A DNA stretch of 24,682 nucleotides from the NCBI GenBank assembly GCA_046533895.1, contig JAWDOK010000016.1, positions 1 through 24,682 on the forward strand, given 5' to 3'. Position numbers and translations under genes: made by a program. The notes under the pieces are model-generated. The model did not search any database. It was not told where the DNA came from and worked only from the letters and a program-made list of their open reading frames with translations. Position 1 is the first letter of the stretch. Every line of letters begins with the position of its first letter. Origin of the DNA: Acidianus hospitalis. Lineage in GTDB: Archaea; Thermoproteota; Thermoprotei_A; Sulfolobales; Sulfolobaceae. This document shows, in pieces, positions 1 to 7,290 of the stretch.

Positions 1-1
1 G

Positions 2-280
2 ACAGAAGGTAATATAGCAATAATACAAGCTCAAAAAGGTGGTATACTTAGAGATATATTCGCAGCAGATAGAGCTTTACAGTTTTCATTTGAACAGACC
101 CCAGAAGGATTAAAAGTAACTGTTGGAATAGGCAAATGGGTTCAGAACTTAGCAGTTACTGCAGTTGAGGCAATAATCTATCTGCCGTTATTGGCAGTTG
201 ATATTCCAGAAATGCTTTGGACGCAACATGTTGAGTCAAAGCTAATGAAGGAATTAGATAGAATAGTTTCTTCTACATAA
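2..280 (+). CDS. Conserved hypothetical protein, C-terminal part (5' end outside window)
   Basis: An open frame enters from the left edge in frame 2 and ends at TAA 278-280, giving about 92 residues. The visible part reads TEGNIAIIQAQKGG, then a strand-rich stretch (LQFSFEQTPEGLKVTVGIGKW), a hydrophobic segment (AVEAIIYLPLLAVDIPEMLW) and a charged helix ending MKELDRIVSST. The pattern of a short beta-rich domain scoring '...VTVGxGKW', a hydrophobic stretch and a C-terminal KxMKELDxIV helix resembles a family of small uncharacterised archaeal and bacterial proteins that often carry a zinc ribbon. The zinc-ribbon protein at 19823-20317 may be a distant relative, since it has a similar beta block followed by LLKQIEKEIND. 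That relation is inference. The function is unknown and the start lies outside the window. Confidence 0.75.
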   Translation, partial: TEGNIAIIQAQKGGILRDIFAADRALQFSFEQTPEGLKVTVGIGKWVQNLAVTAVEAIIYLPLLAVDIPEMLWTQHVESKLMKELDRIVSST

Positions 281-297
281 TTTTATTATTTTTTGTA
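281..297 (+). terminator. T-rich terminator after the left-edge gene
   Basis: The run TTTTATTATTTTTTGTA follows immediately after the TAA of the left-edge gene. Oligo-T tracts terminate transcription in Sulfolobales. The same 17 bases occur at 7294-7310, downstream of the chromatin-protein gene, which supports a common terminator role. Confidence 0.5.
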
Positions 298-312
298 GTA
301 TAGTGTGTTCTT

Positions 313-726
313 ATGAAAGGTTTAATAGCCGGTTTAATAATAGTAGCAATTATTTTGGCCATTGTCTATTATTTGTATACTGAAGGATATTTTTATTCTG
401 TAGATATTAATGGCGTATACGTTACTATAGACTCAAATTTTCTTGGAATAAAGAACTCGTTACATGTATCATACTCTAATACAACGATTTCTGCCCACGG
501 AGACCAAGATATTACTCTAAAAATTTATTTGTATAATAATAATCCATTACTCTCGGTGAAAGTTACTAACGTTAGTGTTTCTCATCCTTTTACTTTAATT
601 TCTGCGACTCCAGTACCTTCTGAAATATCTCCACATAATAATGAAACCTTATGTATAGTAATTAAAACTCCTATGTGTAATTATGCAGGGGCCGTAGATA
701 TTATAATCTATGCTACTGAAGGATGA
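313..726 (+). CDS. Membrane-anchored hypothetical protein with extracytoplasmic beta domain
   Basis: The 137-residue product starts MKGLIAGLIIVAIILAIVYY, a single hydrophobic segment over residues 4-22, followed by a strand-rich, Asn/Ser/Thr-rich domain ending in ...AVDIIIYATEG. The alternation of hydrophobic strands and the phrase SEISPHNNETLCIVIKT resemble an Ig-like or CARDB-like fold on the outside of the cell. Two cysteines in the last third could form a disulfide. The start MKG|LIAG also resembles the short class III (prepilin) signals used by Sulfolobales, so it could be pilin-like rather than simply anchored. It has its own ATG after a terminator-like T run and is tail-to-tail with the carboxypeptidase gene (11 bp gap). 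No specific function can be assigned. Confidence 0.75.
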   Translation: MKGLIAGLIIVAIILAIVYYLYTEGYFYSVDINGVYVTIDSNFLGIKNSLHVSYSNTTISAHGDQDITLKIYLYNNNPLLSVKVTNVSVSHPFTLISATPVPSEISPHNNETLCIVIKTPMCNYAGAVDIIIYATEG

Positions 727-737
727 AAACAAAAAGG

Positions 738-2186
738 TTATTTACTTAGGTATTTTTCTCTTAAGTATTTTATGAAGTACTCAGGATTGTATGCATCTCC
801 AAATGATCTAGTTAAGAGAACTTTAGGAGGATATATTGCTCCATATTTATGAATTTTTTCTCTTAAATACTCTTTGATTTCATTAAATTTCTTTTCTCTA
901 ACTTTTTCTAGAACATTAAACTTTGCGTATATCATCCCTGCAATTATGTTACCTAATGTGTAAGTAGGGAAATAACCAAAACTTCCTCCACTCCAGTGTA
1001 CATCTTGTAATGCACCTTCAGCATCGTTTTTAGGTCTTATTCCTAAGTACTTTTCACTTAAGTCGTTCCACAAAGGTGGTATTTCGTCAACTTTTAGTTC
1101 TCCTGCAATTAACTTTTTTTCTATTTCATACCTAATTGCTATGTGTAGGTTATAAGTAACTTCGTCTGCATCAACTCTTATTAAACTTGGCCTTACTACG
1201 TTAAAGTATTTATAAATTTCTTCTTCATCGTATTTTAAGTCAAGGAACCTCTTTAATAATGGGTAAATGATTCCTACGAATTCTCTACTTCTACCTATTG
1301 TATTTTCCCAAAATCTTGATTGAGATTCGTGTACTCCCATTGAAACTCCCTGTCCTACTGGAGTCATTTCTAAGCTTGGATCTATCTGCAGCTCATATAT
1401 TGCGTGTCCGCTCTCGTGTATCACTGAAAACATAGTTGCTCTGAAGTCTTTTCCTTCATATCTAGTTGTTATCCTAACGTCGTCTGTAGAAATTCTTTCT
1501 GTGAATGGATGGGGCGAAATATCAATTCTAAATTTACTTCTAGGCATTTCTAGAATATTTATTATCTCATCATTTACTTTTTTCATTACTTCTACATCAT
1601 AAGTCATATCTTCTAGCGGATGATGTGTAGGATAATAACCAGAGGACATGATTTTCTCTAGTATGGTCTTTAATTCTGGTAATAATGAAGAAAATACTTT
1701 GTCAGCATCATCAACTGTAAAACCTTCTTCATAAAGGTCTAATAGTGCATTATAAGGATGTTTCTCGTAACCTAAGCTTTCGGCAATCTTTCTTTTTAGA
1801 TCCACAATTTTTTCTAAATATGGTTTAAATATTGAGAAATTTGATTCATTTTTTGCTTTTGACCAGGCTATGAAAGCTTCAGAAGTTAGCCTAGCTAGTT
1901 CTTCGTCAACCTCCTTGGGTACTGCTCTATAATATTTTATTTCTCTCCGTAATACGCGTATAATTCCTCTTTCTTTATCGTCAAGCTTACTCTCATCTAT
2001 TCTATCCACTTTTTCCGCAAGTTTCATTATTTCGTTCCTTCTTAGTGTAATGAGCTGTGCAATTGCTTCTCCTCTATATTTTGATCCTTCTTGCGGCATG
2101 TATGTTTCAAGATCCCAACCCATTAATGCTAAAGCGTGACCTAATGCCCAAGCTTTTTTGTATTCTTCTAAAATATCCTCAAGCAT
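738..2186 (-). CDS. M32 family thermostable metallocarboxypeptidase (carboxypeptidase Taq type)
   Basis: A 482-residue zinc carboxypeptidase of family M32, close to the usual length of about 500. The family signature motifs appear in order: HPF at 226-228, DVRIT at 236-240, the zinc-binding HESGH at 257-261, and HESQSRF at 286-292, whose Glu is the expected third metal ligand. Later come the DADEVTYNLH block and the QDVHWSGGSFGYFPTYTLG block typical of the C-terminal half. M32 enzymes remove C-terminal residues from peptides with broad specificity, are cytoplasmic, and are common in hyperthermophiles, so a role in peptide turnover is likely. The gene is divergent from the ACT-domain gene with only 50 bp between start codons. 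Its ATG at 2186 lies about 26 bases from the TATA-like element at 2208-2216, implying a leaderless mRNA. Confidence 0.95.
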   Translation of the reverse strand: MLEDILEEYKKAWALGHALALMGWDLETYMPQEGSKYRGEAIAQLITLRRNEIMKLAEKVDRIDESKLDDKERGIIRVLRREIKYYRAVPKEVDEELARLTSEAFIAWSKAKNESNFSIFKPYLEKIVDLKRKIAESLGYEKHPYNALLDLYEEGFTVDDADKVFSSLLPELKTILEKIMSSGYYPTHHPLEDMTYDVEVMKKVNDEIINILEMPRSKFRIDISPHPFTERISTDDVRITTRYEGKDFRATMFSVIHESGHAIYELQIDPSLEMTPVGQGVSMGVHESQSRFWENTIGRSREFVGIIYPLLKRFLDLKYDEEEIYKYFNVVRPSLIRVDADEVTYNLHIAIRYEIEKKLIAGELKVDEIPPLWNDLSEKYLGIRPKNDAEGALQDVHWSGGSFGYFPTYTLGNIIAGMIYAKFNVLEKVREKKFNEIKEYLREKIHKYGAIYPPKVLLTRSFGDAYNPEYFIKYLREKYLSK

Positions 2187-2207
2187 AAAGTAAGTAGTAA
2201 AGCAAGG

Positions 2208-2216
2208 TATAAAAAT
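2208..2216. promoter_or_regulatory. Shared TATA element for two divergent leaderless genes
   Basis: TATAAAAAT on the plus strand reads ATTTTTATA on the minus strand. Its centre, about 2212, is 25 bases from the ATG at 2237 (plus) and 26 bases from the ATG at 2186 (minus). In Sulfolobales the TATA box sits about 26 bases before the transcription start, so both genes would be leaderless from a single element. It is the only strong TATA candidate in the 50 bp gap. Confidence 0.55.
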
Positions 2217-2236
2217 GCTAGTTTTTCTTTCAGTTT

Positions 2237-2509
2237 ATGGAAAATGCTATTGTAGTCGTTGTAGGAGCAGATAAGCCTGGAATAGTTGCAGGAATTTCAT
2301 CTAAACTTGCTGAAGAGAATGTGAATATAGTTGATATTTCACAGACGGTATTAAGAGGAATATTTGCAATGATAATGCTTGTAGATATATCAAAGAGTAA
2401 AGTTCCCTTGTCGGAACTTAGAAAAGAGTTGCAACAAAAGGGAAAAGAACTTAATGTTGAAGTCCTAGTTTATCACGAGGAAGTTTTTAAATACATGGAG
2501 AGGATATAA
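2237..2509 (+). CDS. ACT domain-containing protein (UPF0237 family)
   Basis: A 90-residue single ACT domain. The sequence begins with the typical first strand and loop, VVVVGADKPGIVAGISSKLAEENVNIVDIS, followed by TVLRGIFAMIMLVDIS and a helix (ELRKELQQKGKELNVEVLVYHEEVF). Members of UPF0237, related to GcvR, are small regulatory modules thought to bind amino acids or similar ligands; the ligand here is unknown. The stop codon is separated by one base from the ATG of the UPF0210 gene, so the two are almost certainly co-transcribed and translationally linked, a pairing also known from other prokaryotes. The ATG is placed about 25 bases after a TATA-like box, so the mRNA is probably leaderless. 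Confidence 0.93.
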   Translation: MENAIVVVVGADKPGIVAGISSKLAEENVNIVDISQTVLRGIFAMIMLVDISKSKVPLSELRKELQQKGKELNVEVLVYHEEVFKYMERI

Positions 2510-2510
2510 A

Positions 2511-3848
2511 ATGAAATATTCTGCAGACGAAATAATTGAAGTTGTGAGAATGCTAAGCGAAGAAGACCTAGACATAAGGTCAGTTACGTTAAGCGTGAAT
2601 ACTTTAACCCTAATTTCTGACGACGTTAATAAAACTCTGGAAAAATTTAATTCCCTTAATCCTATCTTAGAAAAATTTTCATATTCTGTGGATAAAGTGA
2701 GCGAAAAATATGGGGTAAAAATAGTTACAAAAAGAGTCGCAGTTTCTCCCGTACAGTATTTTCTAGAGGTACTTGCAGAAAGCGACGGGATAAAAATAGG
2801 CGAAAAACTTGAAGAGCTTGCAGAGAAAAACGGAATAGACTATATAAGCGGTTACTCAGCATTTGCGGATAGAGGATTTACTAAAGGCTCTTTATCTGTC
2901 ATAAATACTCTGGCAGAAGTTATGAATTCTACAAGAAGGTTAACTGGAATGATAAATGCAGCATCAACTTTCTCAGGATTAAATTTAGACGCTATAAAGA
3001 AGTTCGTTGATCAAATTTTTAGTATGAAGCCAGAAGCGTCTTCTAGGGTCTCAATACTATCTAACGTTCCTCCTGATAGCCCTTTTGTTCCATCTGCTCA
3101 TCACGGCATTGGAATGCCAGACATGATGATAAATGTTGCCGTAAGCGGGCCAGGAGTAATTGAAAATGCAATAAAGAGAAGTTCTCCTTCTTCGCTAGAG
3201 GAGTTGCACGACGTAGTAAAGAGGTCTGCGTTTAAAATAAGCAGGCTTGGGGAATTAATAGGTAAGGCAGTCTCTAAGGAGATTGGAGTACCTTTCGGCT
3301 CTGTAGATCTTTCCCTAGCCCCGTCCCCTAAGGTTGGTGACAGCGTTGCTGGAATAATTGAGGCAATGGGTATAGAAAAGATTGGAGGACATGGAAGTTT
3401 GTCAGCATTAGCGATTTTAATGGACGCGATAAAAAAAGGTGGCTCAATGGCAACTTCCCACGTAGGAGGGTTAAGCTCAGCGTTTATTCCGGTTAGTGAA
3501 GATTCTATTATGGCTGAGAGAGCACTAGAAGGTTATGTTGACTTCTTTACATTACTTGCTTTATCTTCTGTTTGTAATAGTGGTATTGATATGGTAGGGG
3601 TCAGTAAAAAGCAAGGAAAGGATAAAGTTATTGGATTAATTATGGATGTACTTTCTTTAGGTATAACTTTAAATAAGATTCTTGGGGTTAGAGTAATTCC
3701 AGTAGATAGCGAGCCTGGGACTGTGATTGATTTGGGAGGACTTCTAGGGAAAGTTGTAGTAATGAGGCTAAAGGACGTAAGTGTTGAAAGATTTACTTCA
3801 CTTAATGGATTTATACCGAATACGATAAAAAGGTTAGAAGCTGGTTAG
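2511..3848 (+). CDS. UPF0210 (DUF711) family protein
   Basis: A 445-residue protein of the UPF0210/DUF711 family, at the family's usual length of about 450. Recognisable blocks are GYSAFADRGFTKG near residue 118, HHGIGMPDMMINVAVSGPGVI near 197, FGSVDLSLAPSP near 262, the glycine-rich GIEKIGGHGSLSALAI block near 290, and SEPGTVIDLGGLLGKVVVM near the C-terminus. Structures of the family show a fold related to glycyl-radical enzymes, but the biochemical role is not established. It directly follows the ACT-domain gene (one-base gap), so the ACT protein may act as its ligand sensor or partner. That functional link is inference from conserved adjacency. The protein is cytoplasmic, with no signal peptide or membrane segment. 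Confidence 0.93.
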   Translation: MKYSADEIIEVVRMLSEEDLDIRSVTLSVNTLTLISDDVNKTLEKFNSLNPILEKFSYSVDKVSEKYGVKIVTKRVAVSPVQYFLEVLAESDGIKIGEKLEELAEKNGIDYISGYSAFADRGFTKGSLSVINTLAEVMNSTRRLTGMINAASTFSGLNLDAIKKFVDQIFSMKPEASSRVSILSNVPPDSPFVPSAHHGIGMPDMMINVAVSGPGVIENAIKRSSPSSLEELHDVVKRSAFKISRLGELIGKAVSKEIGVPFGSVDLSLAPSPKVGDSVAGIIEAMGIEKIGGHGSLSALAILMDAIKKGGSMATSHVGGLSSAFIPVSEDSIMAERALEGYVDFFTLLALSSVCNSGIDMVGVSKKQGKDKVIGLIMDVLSLGITLNKILGVRVIPVDSEPGTVIDLGGLLGKVVVMRLKDVSVERFTSLNGFIPNTIKRLEAG

Positions 3849-3884
3849 AAATATTTAATTATCATAAATACAAAGGTATTAACG

Positions 3885-4412
3885 ATGAGGAGTATAAAAA
3901 TTTCAATACCAGTATCGCTAGTTACCTGGTGGCTTCCTTTAGTTGGCGGAGCAATAATAGGTTTTATTTCAGGCACAATTGAAAGGAAGATAGCTTCGGC
4001 TATAATTAGTGTAGGAATTACTTCGGCTATAGCCTCGACATTTTACATTTTACTTGGTTTTAAAGTACTTTATGTTCCGCTTTTAGGCAATCTCTTGCCA
4101 GTAATCTTAGTAATTTCCTCAGTAGTTAATTCTGCCTTAGCAGTTTTTGTAGCATATTTTATATCAACTAAAATGATAAGGTCAACTTTTGAAGGTAACA
4201 ATGCTAAGATAGAATTTTATGCAAGGGATCAGGACGAAATAAACGAGAAATTAAATGAAATTGCTACGCAATGTAGTGAGCCTACTTATTCTTTTCATAG
4301 TGAGAATGAGGTAGAAGTTACTAGACGTTGTGAAGGATTTACAATGAGGTATATTATAAGGAAAGAAGGCAAATTATTCAAAGTCACGCTCTTCATAAAC
4401 GGTGATCAGTAA
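3885..4412 (+). CDS. Hypothetical membrane protein with C-terminal soluble domain
   Basis: A 175-residue protein of unknown function. The N-terminal 95 or so residues are hydrophobic with about three to four membrane segments (around 10-29, 36-58, 62-79 and 80-94). They are followed by a charged, probably cytoplasmic domain of about 75 residues containing two cysteines (ATQCSEP and TRRCEGF). It starts at ATG 3885, 36 bases after the UPF0210 stop. An AT-rich box around 3853-3859 could give its own promoter with a start close to the ATG. It is tail-to-tail with the glycosyltransferase gene (3 bp gap). Nothing in the sequence points to a catalytic role. Confidence 0.75.
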   Translation: MRSIKISIPVSLVTWWLPLVGGAIIGFISGTIERKIASAIISVGITSAIASTFYILLGFKVLYVPLLGNLLPVILVISSVVNSALAVFVAYFISTKMIRSTFEGNNAKIEFYARDQDEINEKLNEIATQCSEPTYSFHSENEVEVTRRCEGFTMRYIIRKEGKLFKVTLFINGDQ

Positions 4413-4415
4413 AGT

Positions 4416-5462
4416 TTACTTATAGTAAATATTTTCTATATATTTTCTGTATTCTTCTGCGGTCTTATTCCAATCATATTTTAACGATTCTTCATAGCTT
4501 TTTCTAGACAGTTCCTTCATAATATTTTCATCTTCTGTTATATAATCAATGTATCTTGCCATAGTGTTAACGTCTTTGTAAGGAACAACAAAGCCGTTAA
4601 TTCCTTGCTTTATTATCTCTGGCAAAGACCCAGTAGAATAAGCTATTGCGGGAGTACCACAAGAATTAGCTTCAACTATTGTCATTCCCCAGCCTTCTAT
4701 AAAAGAGGTAGATAATATTACCCAAGATTTTCTATATAACTCGATCTTTGTTTTCTCATCAATTTTTCCTAAGTATTGTATTCCTTCTTCTTTGGCTACT
4801 TCACGAAATTCGGTAGAAAGCTCTCCTCCTCCTGCAACTATAAATTTTACATTCTTATTTTTTATTCTTCTCTTTATCTCTATTATGTCAAAAGGATTCT
4901 TGTATTTCATCATCCTTCCTACCCAAAAAACTATAGGGATTTCGCTCTTTATTCCGGGATTAAACTTGTTATGATCAACTCCATTGTAGATTACAGTTAT
5001 TTTATTTTCATCGATTCCCAGTTTTTTTATTAAATCCTGCTTTGTGGTGTTAGATACGGAGATAATATATTTATAATTCCTTATTCTTCTTTCTGCAAGC
5101 CTTACTGCCTCTGCCAAAAGAGGATTTAGTTCAAATTTTACTACATCTTGATGAACGTGGTGAATTAGTGCTATGGCCTTATCATTAACTAGGTAAGAGA
5201 AAAAAGGTACTGCATGTGCCACACTATCTATCACTATTTCATGTCTTTTAGCTTCAATCAGAGAGTAAAAATGTAAAGTGAACTTATTTCCTTTTCTAAT
5301 TATTTTTATTCCATCTATATACTCAGAATCCGGTCTTCCTTTAACTTTTTCTGACAGCCAAGTGACTTCTTTTAACCTCTTTCCAATCTCATAAATTACG
5401 TTTTCTGCACCACCAGCATTAGGATGAAACGGATCTCTATGATTTATGAAAATAATGTCCAC
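4416..5462 (-). CDS. GT4-family glycosyltransferase (GT-B fold)
   Basis: A 348-residue GT-B glycosyltransferase. The N-terminal acceptor domain starts DIIFINHRDPFHPNAGGAENVIYEIGKRL, with the glycine-rich GGAE loop typical of GT4. The C-terminal nucleotide-sugar domain begins around residue 175 (IPIVFWVGRMMKYKNP) and holds the E-x7-E region FIEGWGMTIVEANSCGTPAIAY followed by SLPEIIKQGINGFVV. Such enzymes move a sugar from a nucleotide or lipid-linked donor; in Sulfolobales likely acceptors are glycolipids, S-layer N-glycans or exopolysaccharide. No membrane segment is visible. The start is a GTG at 5462; the AT-rich AAATTTT about 25 bases upstream suggests a leaderless transcript. It is divergent from the racemase-like gene (37 bp gap). 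Donor and acceptor are unknown. Confidence 0.9.
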   Translation of the reverse strand: MDIIFINHRDPFHPNAGGAENVIYEIGKRLKEVTWLSEKVKGRPDSEYIDGIKIIRKGNKFTLHFYSLIEAKRHEIVIDSVAHAVPFFSYLVNDKAIALIHHVHQDVVKFELNPLLAEAVRLAERRIRNYKYIISVSNTTKQDLIKKLGIDENKITVIYNGVDHNKFNPGIKSEIPIVFWVGRMMKYKNPFDIIEIKRRIKNKNVKFIVAGGGELSTEFREVAKEEGIQYLGKIDEKTKIELYRKSWVILSTSFIEGWGMTIVEANSCGTPAIAYSTGSLPEIIKQGINGFVVPYKDVNTMARYIDYITEDENIMKELSRKSYEESLKYDWNKTAEEYRKYIENIYYK

Positions 5463-5499
5463 GGAACTGTTTTATTCCTGAAAATTTTATCTTCTTTGT

Positions 5500-6135
5500 A
5501 TGATATCTTTAATACTTTCTGAGGAAAACCCTACCTTGCCTAACGATATTAAACTGGTGTTTAACGATGTTAAGGTATTTTACATGAAGTATTACCCAGG
5601 TCACGGGATTAGAAAAGACGAACAAGAAAGAATGTATAAGGAATTATCCTTAATAAAGAACGAAGTCGGGAAAGGTGATGTGATAGTTTATGCAAGGTCT
5701 TACGGGGTATTTTATAGGGATGGCATGAATAGACTAAAGAAATTCTTTTCAAAGCCAGTAGTTATCTCAACTGAGGCTATAATAGATAGGTTAAGAGAAT
5801 TGGGAGCAAAGAAAGTTTATGTAGTAACTCCTTATAATCAGAGAAGGCATGATTATGAAATAAAATGGATTCAAGGCTTTGGATTTCAAGTAGTTGGCTC
5901 AATCGCCTTAGGTAGAACTGGAGGACCTGCAATAGCTTCAACTCCTCACGAATTAGTTATAAATGCAGTTAAAATTGCTCAAGAATCTTCCGCAGACGCT
6001 ATTTATGTGGCCTGTACGATTCTTTCAACTCTCCCCATTCTTGACAAACTTTCCGGTAAGCTTCCCGTTGTTACTGCTGCCTCTGCTACTGTCGACAAGG
6101 TTAAAGAGATTATTAACCTCAGAAATAATGTTTAA
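5500..6135 (+). CDS. Maleate isomerase / Asp-Glu racemase superfamily protein with one catalytic Cys
   Basis: A 211-residue protein with the two-lobed fold of maleate cis-trans isomerase, arylmalonate decarboxylase and Asp/Glu/hydantoin racemases. Diagnostic features are the lobe boundary TEAIIDRLRELGAKKVYVVTPY (about 91-112), the GFGFQVVG motif typical of maleate isomerases (126-133), and the second active-site block AIYVACTILSTLPIL with Cys172. The first active-site block reads VIVYARSYG (62-69), where isomerases and racemases normally carry YAC-S-G, so the first cysteine is absent. Arylmalonate decarboxylases also keep only the second cysteine, so chemistry may be decarboxylation or another one-cysteine reaction rather than isomerisation. 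The substrate is unknown. The last 111 bases overlap the convergent gene at 6025-6882. Confidence 0.85.
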   Translation: MISLILSEENPTLPNDIKLVFNDVKVFYMKYYPGHGIRKDEQERMYKELSLIKNEVGKGDVIVYARSYGVFYRDGMNRLKKFFSKPVVISTEAIIDRLRELGAKKVYVVTPYNQRRHDYEIKWIQGFGFQVVGSIALGRTGGPAIASTPHELVINAVKIAQESSADAIYVACTILSTLPILDKLSGKLPVVTAASATVDKVKEIINLRNNV

Positions 6136-6882
6136 GAAATCTCTAGCCCATAGAGTGAACACCTTGTCCTTATCTAAGTCAGTAAACCCGTAAGGATGTA
6201 TTACCCTAGAAATATTGGCATAAATTCTCATTAAATTTGTTGTACTCTTTCCTGTTATGTATTCTGCCAAGCCTATTAATGCACTAGCCTTTGGCATAGC
6301 CAAAGTAAAATAATCAGCCTGCCTATGGCAGAATTTGCATTTTGCAGATACTCTCACCCTTAAATTATCCTCCAACTCATCTATGCTCATTGAGTATTTT
6401 TTGAATTTCAAATGTTTTCTGCAAACGGGAGCACCCATGAGGTAAACCGAATATTTGTTTAATTTTAGTGTTCTTCCCGTGGCTTTCTTTATCCTCCCAA
6501 TTCCTTCACTTGCAGCCCTTATAATGTAACCTTCATCAACTAATACATGCCATTGTCTTTCCTTTAGAAGTTCTAGGTATTTCTCTTCTGTTGCAGATAC
6601 GAATATTGATAATGAGGCTCTTTCAATTATAAATCTATTACTCTCCTCTGCCGACCTTAAATAGCCGGCCAGCGCGTTTTTATATCCGCTGTGCATTGCC
6701 GAAATAATATCTTCCGCAAATAGCACTCCTTCCAATAATTTTTCTTCCTCTTCAATCTTCTTCCTTACGTAATTTTTGAACCCTGTGTAGGCCTTAGGAG
6801 CATTATTTATTAACTGCAGCGTTCCTTCTTTTCTCTCTAAGAATTTCATAATTTTCTCGCACTTTTCTGTTCTGCATTCCAC
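6025..6882 (-). CDS. Hypothetical Cys/His-containing protein (Sulfolobales-type)
   Basis: A 285-residue protein I do not recognise as a characterised family. The N-terminal half is helical and charged (FLERKEGTLQLINNAPKAYTGFKNYVRKKIEEEEKLLEG). Around residue 150 the sequence APVCRKHLKFKKY is followed about 30 residues later by SAKCKFCHRQADYF, giving a C-x2-H...C-x2-C-H set that could bind zinc. The C-terminal part before the overlap is helical (RVIHPYGFTDLDKDKVFTLWARDFLNIISEV). The start is taken as GTG 6882; an internal ATG 33 bases downstream (MKFLERKEG) is an alternative. The last 37 codons run antisense into the racemase-like gene, and the tail (SSRGSSNNGKLTGKFVKNGES) looks low-complexity, so a stop codon may have been lost. 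Coding is supported by length and codon pattern outside the overlap. Confidence 0.7.
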   Translation of the reverse strand: MECRTEKCEKIMKFLERKEGTLQLINNAPKAYTGFKNYVRKKIEEEEKLLEGVLFAEDIISAMHSGYKNALAGYLRSAEESNRFIIERASLSIFVSATEEKYLELLKERQWHVLVDEGYIIRAASEGIGRIKKATGRTLKLNKYSVYLMGAPVCRKHLKFKKYSMSIDELEDNLRVRVSAKCKFCHRQADYFTLAMPKASALIGLAEYITGKSTTNLMRIYANISRVIHPYGFTDLDKDKVFTLWARDFLNIISEVNNLFNLVDSSRGSSNNGKLTGKFVKNGES

Positions 6883-6920
6883 TAGGAAATCTATACCGTT
6901 GGATTATCAAATTTTTCGCA

Positions 6921-7026
6921 TTTCTGTTATGTCAGAAAATTTTACGTTACCTTAAGCGTCAAGGTAGATAGGGATAAGAAGGTTTTAGGGAAAGAGTTAA
7001 GGTAATCTTATGAGAAATTTCCCTAA
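6921..7026. repeat. Nested inverted repeats upstream of the chromatin-protein gene
   Basis: The 187-bp gap before the chromatin-protein gene contains several perfect inverted repeats. TTTCTG 6921-6926 pairs with CAGAAA 6933-6938. TTACCTTAA 6947-6955 pairs with TTAAGGTAA 6997-7005, and its inner TACCTT (6948-6953) also pairs with AAGGTA 6961-6966. TTAGGGAAA 6985-6993 pairs with TTTCCCTAA 7018-7026. They end about 14 bases upstream of the TATA box, where regulators or an upstream RNA structure would act. Confidence 0.5.
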
Positions 7027-7039
7027 TATCGCCAAAAAG

Positions 7040-7047
7040 TTTTTAAG
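7040..7047 (+). promoter_or_regulatory. TATA box of the chromatin-protein gene
   Basis: TTTTTAAG preceded by the A-rich BRE-like CCAAAAAG. The centre is about 26.5 bases before ATG 7070, so the transcript should be leaderless or nearly so. A strong promoter is expected for this very abundant protein. Confidence 0.75.
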
Positions 7048-7069
7048 GAATGACGCAAAGTAATCTCAC

Positions 7070-7255
7070 ATGACTACTGTAAAGTTCAAGTATAAGGGAG
7101 AGGAGAAGGAAGTAGATATTTCGAAGATAAAGAAGGTTTGGAGAGTTGGCAAAATGATATCGTTCACCTATGACGACAACGGTAAGACTGGTAGAGGAGC
7201 AGTTAGCGAAAAAGACGCACCAAAAGAACTACTAGACAAATTAGAGAAGAAATAA
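7070..7255 (+). CDS. sso7d: 7 kDa chromatin protein, Sso7d/Sac7d family
   Basis: A 61-residue basic DNA-binding protein of the Sul7d family, restricted to Sulfolobales. It starts TTVKFKYKGEEKEVDISKIK and continues with the DNA-intercalating segment KVWRVGKMISFTY, in which the Val and Met wedge into the minor groove, then the glycine turn DDNGKTGRG and the C-terminal helix SEKDAPKELLDKLEKK. The DDNGKTG turn resembles Sac7d more than Sso7d, which usually has an extra Gly, while the C-terminus is short like Sso7d. The protein coats and kinks DNA, raises its melting temperature and is one of the most abundant cell proteins. The gene is monocistronic, with a strong TATA box at 7040-7047 and a T-rich terminator at 7291-7319. 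An unusually dense set of inverted repeats lies upstream. Confidence 0.98.
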   Translation: MTTVKFKYKGEEKEVDISKIKKVWRVGKMISFTYDDNGKTGRGAVSEKDAPKELLDKLEKK

Positions 7256-7290
7256 AGCAATAAGTTATAAAAAACTAATATAAAATAAAA

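Noticed and set aside
4776..5033. Plus-strand open frames inside the glycosyltransferase gene.
   Set aside because: They are antisense shadows: low-complexity, aromatic-rich translations with no domain, while the minus-strand frame has clear GT4 motifs.
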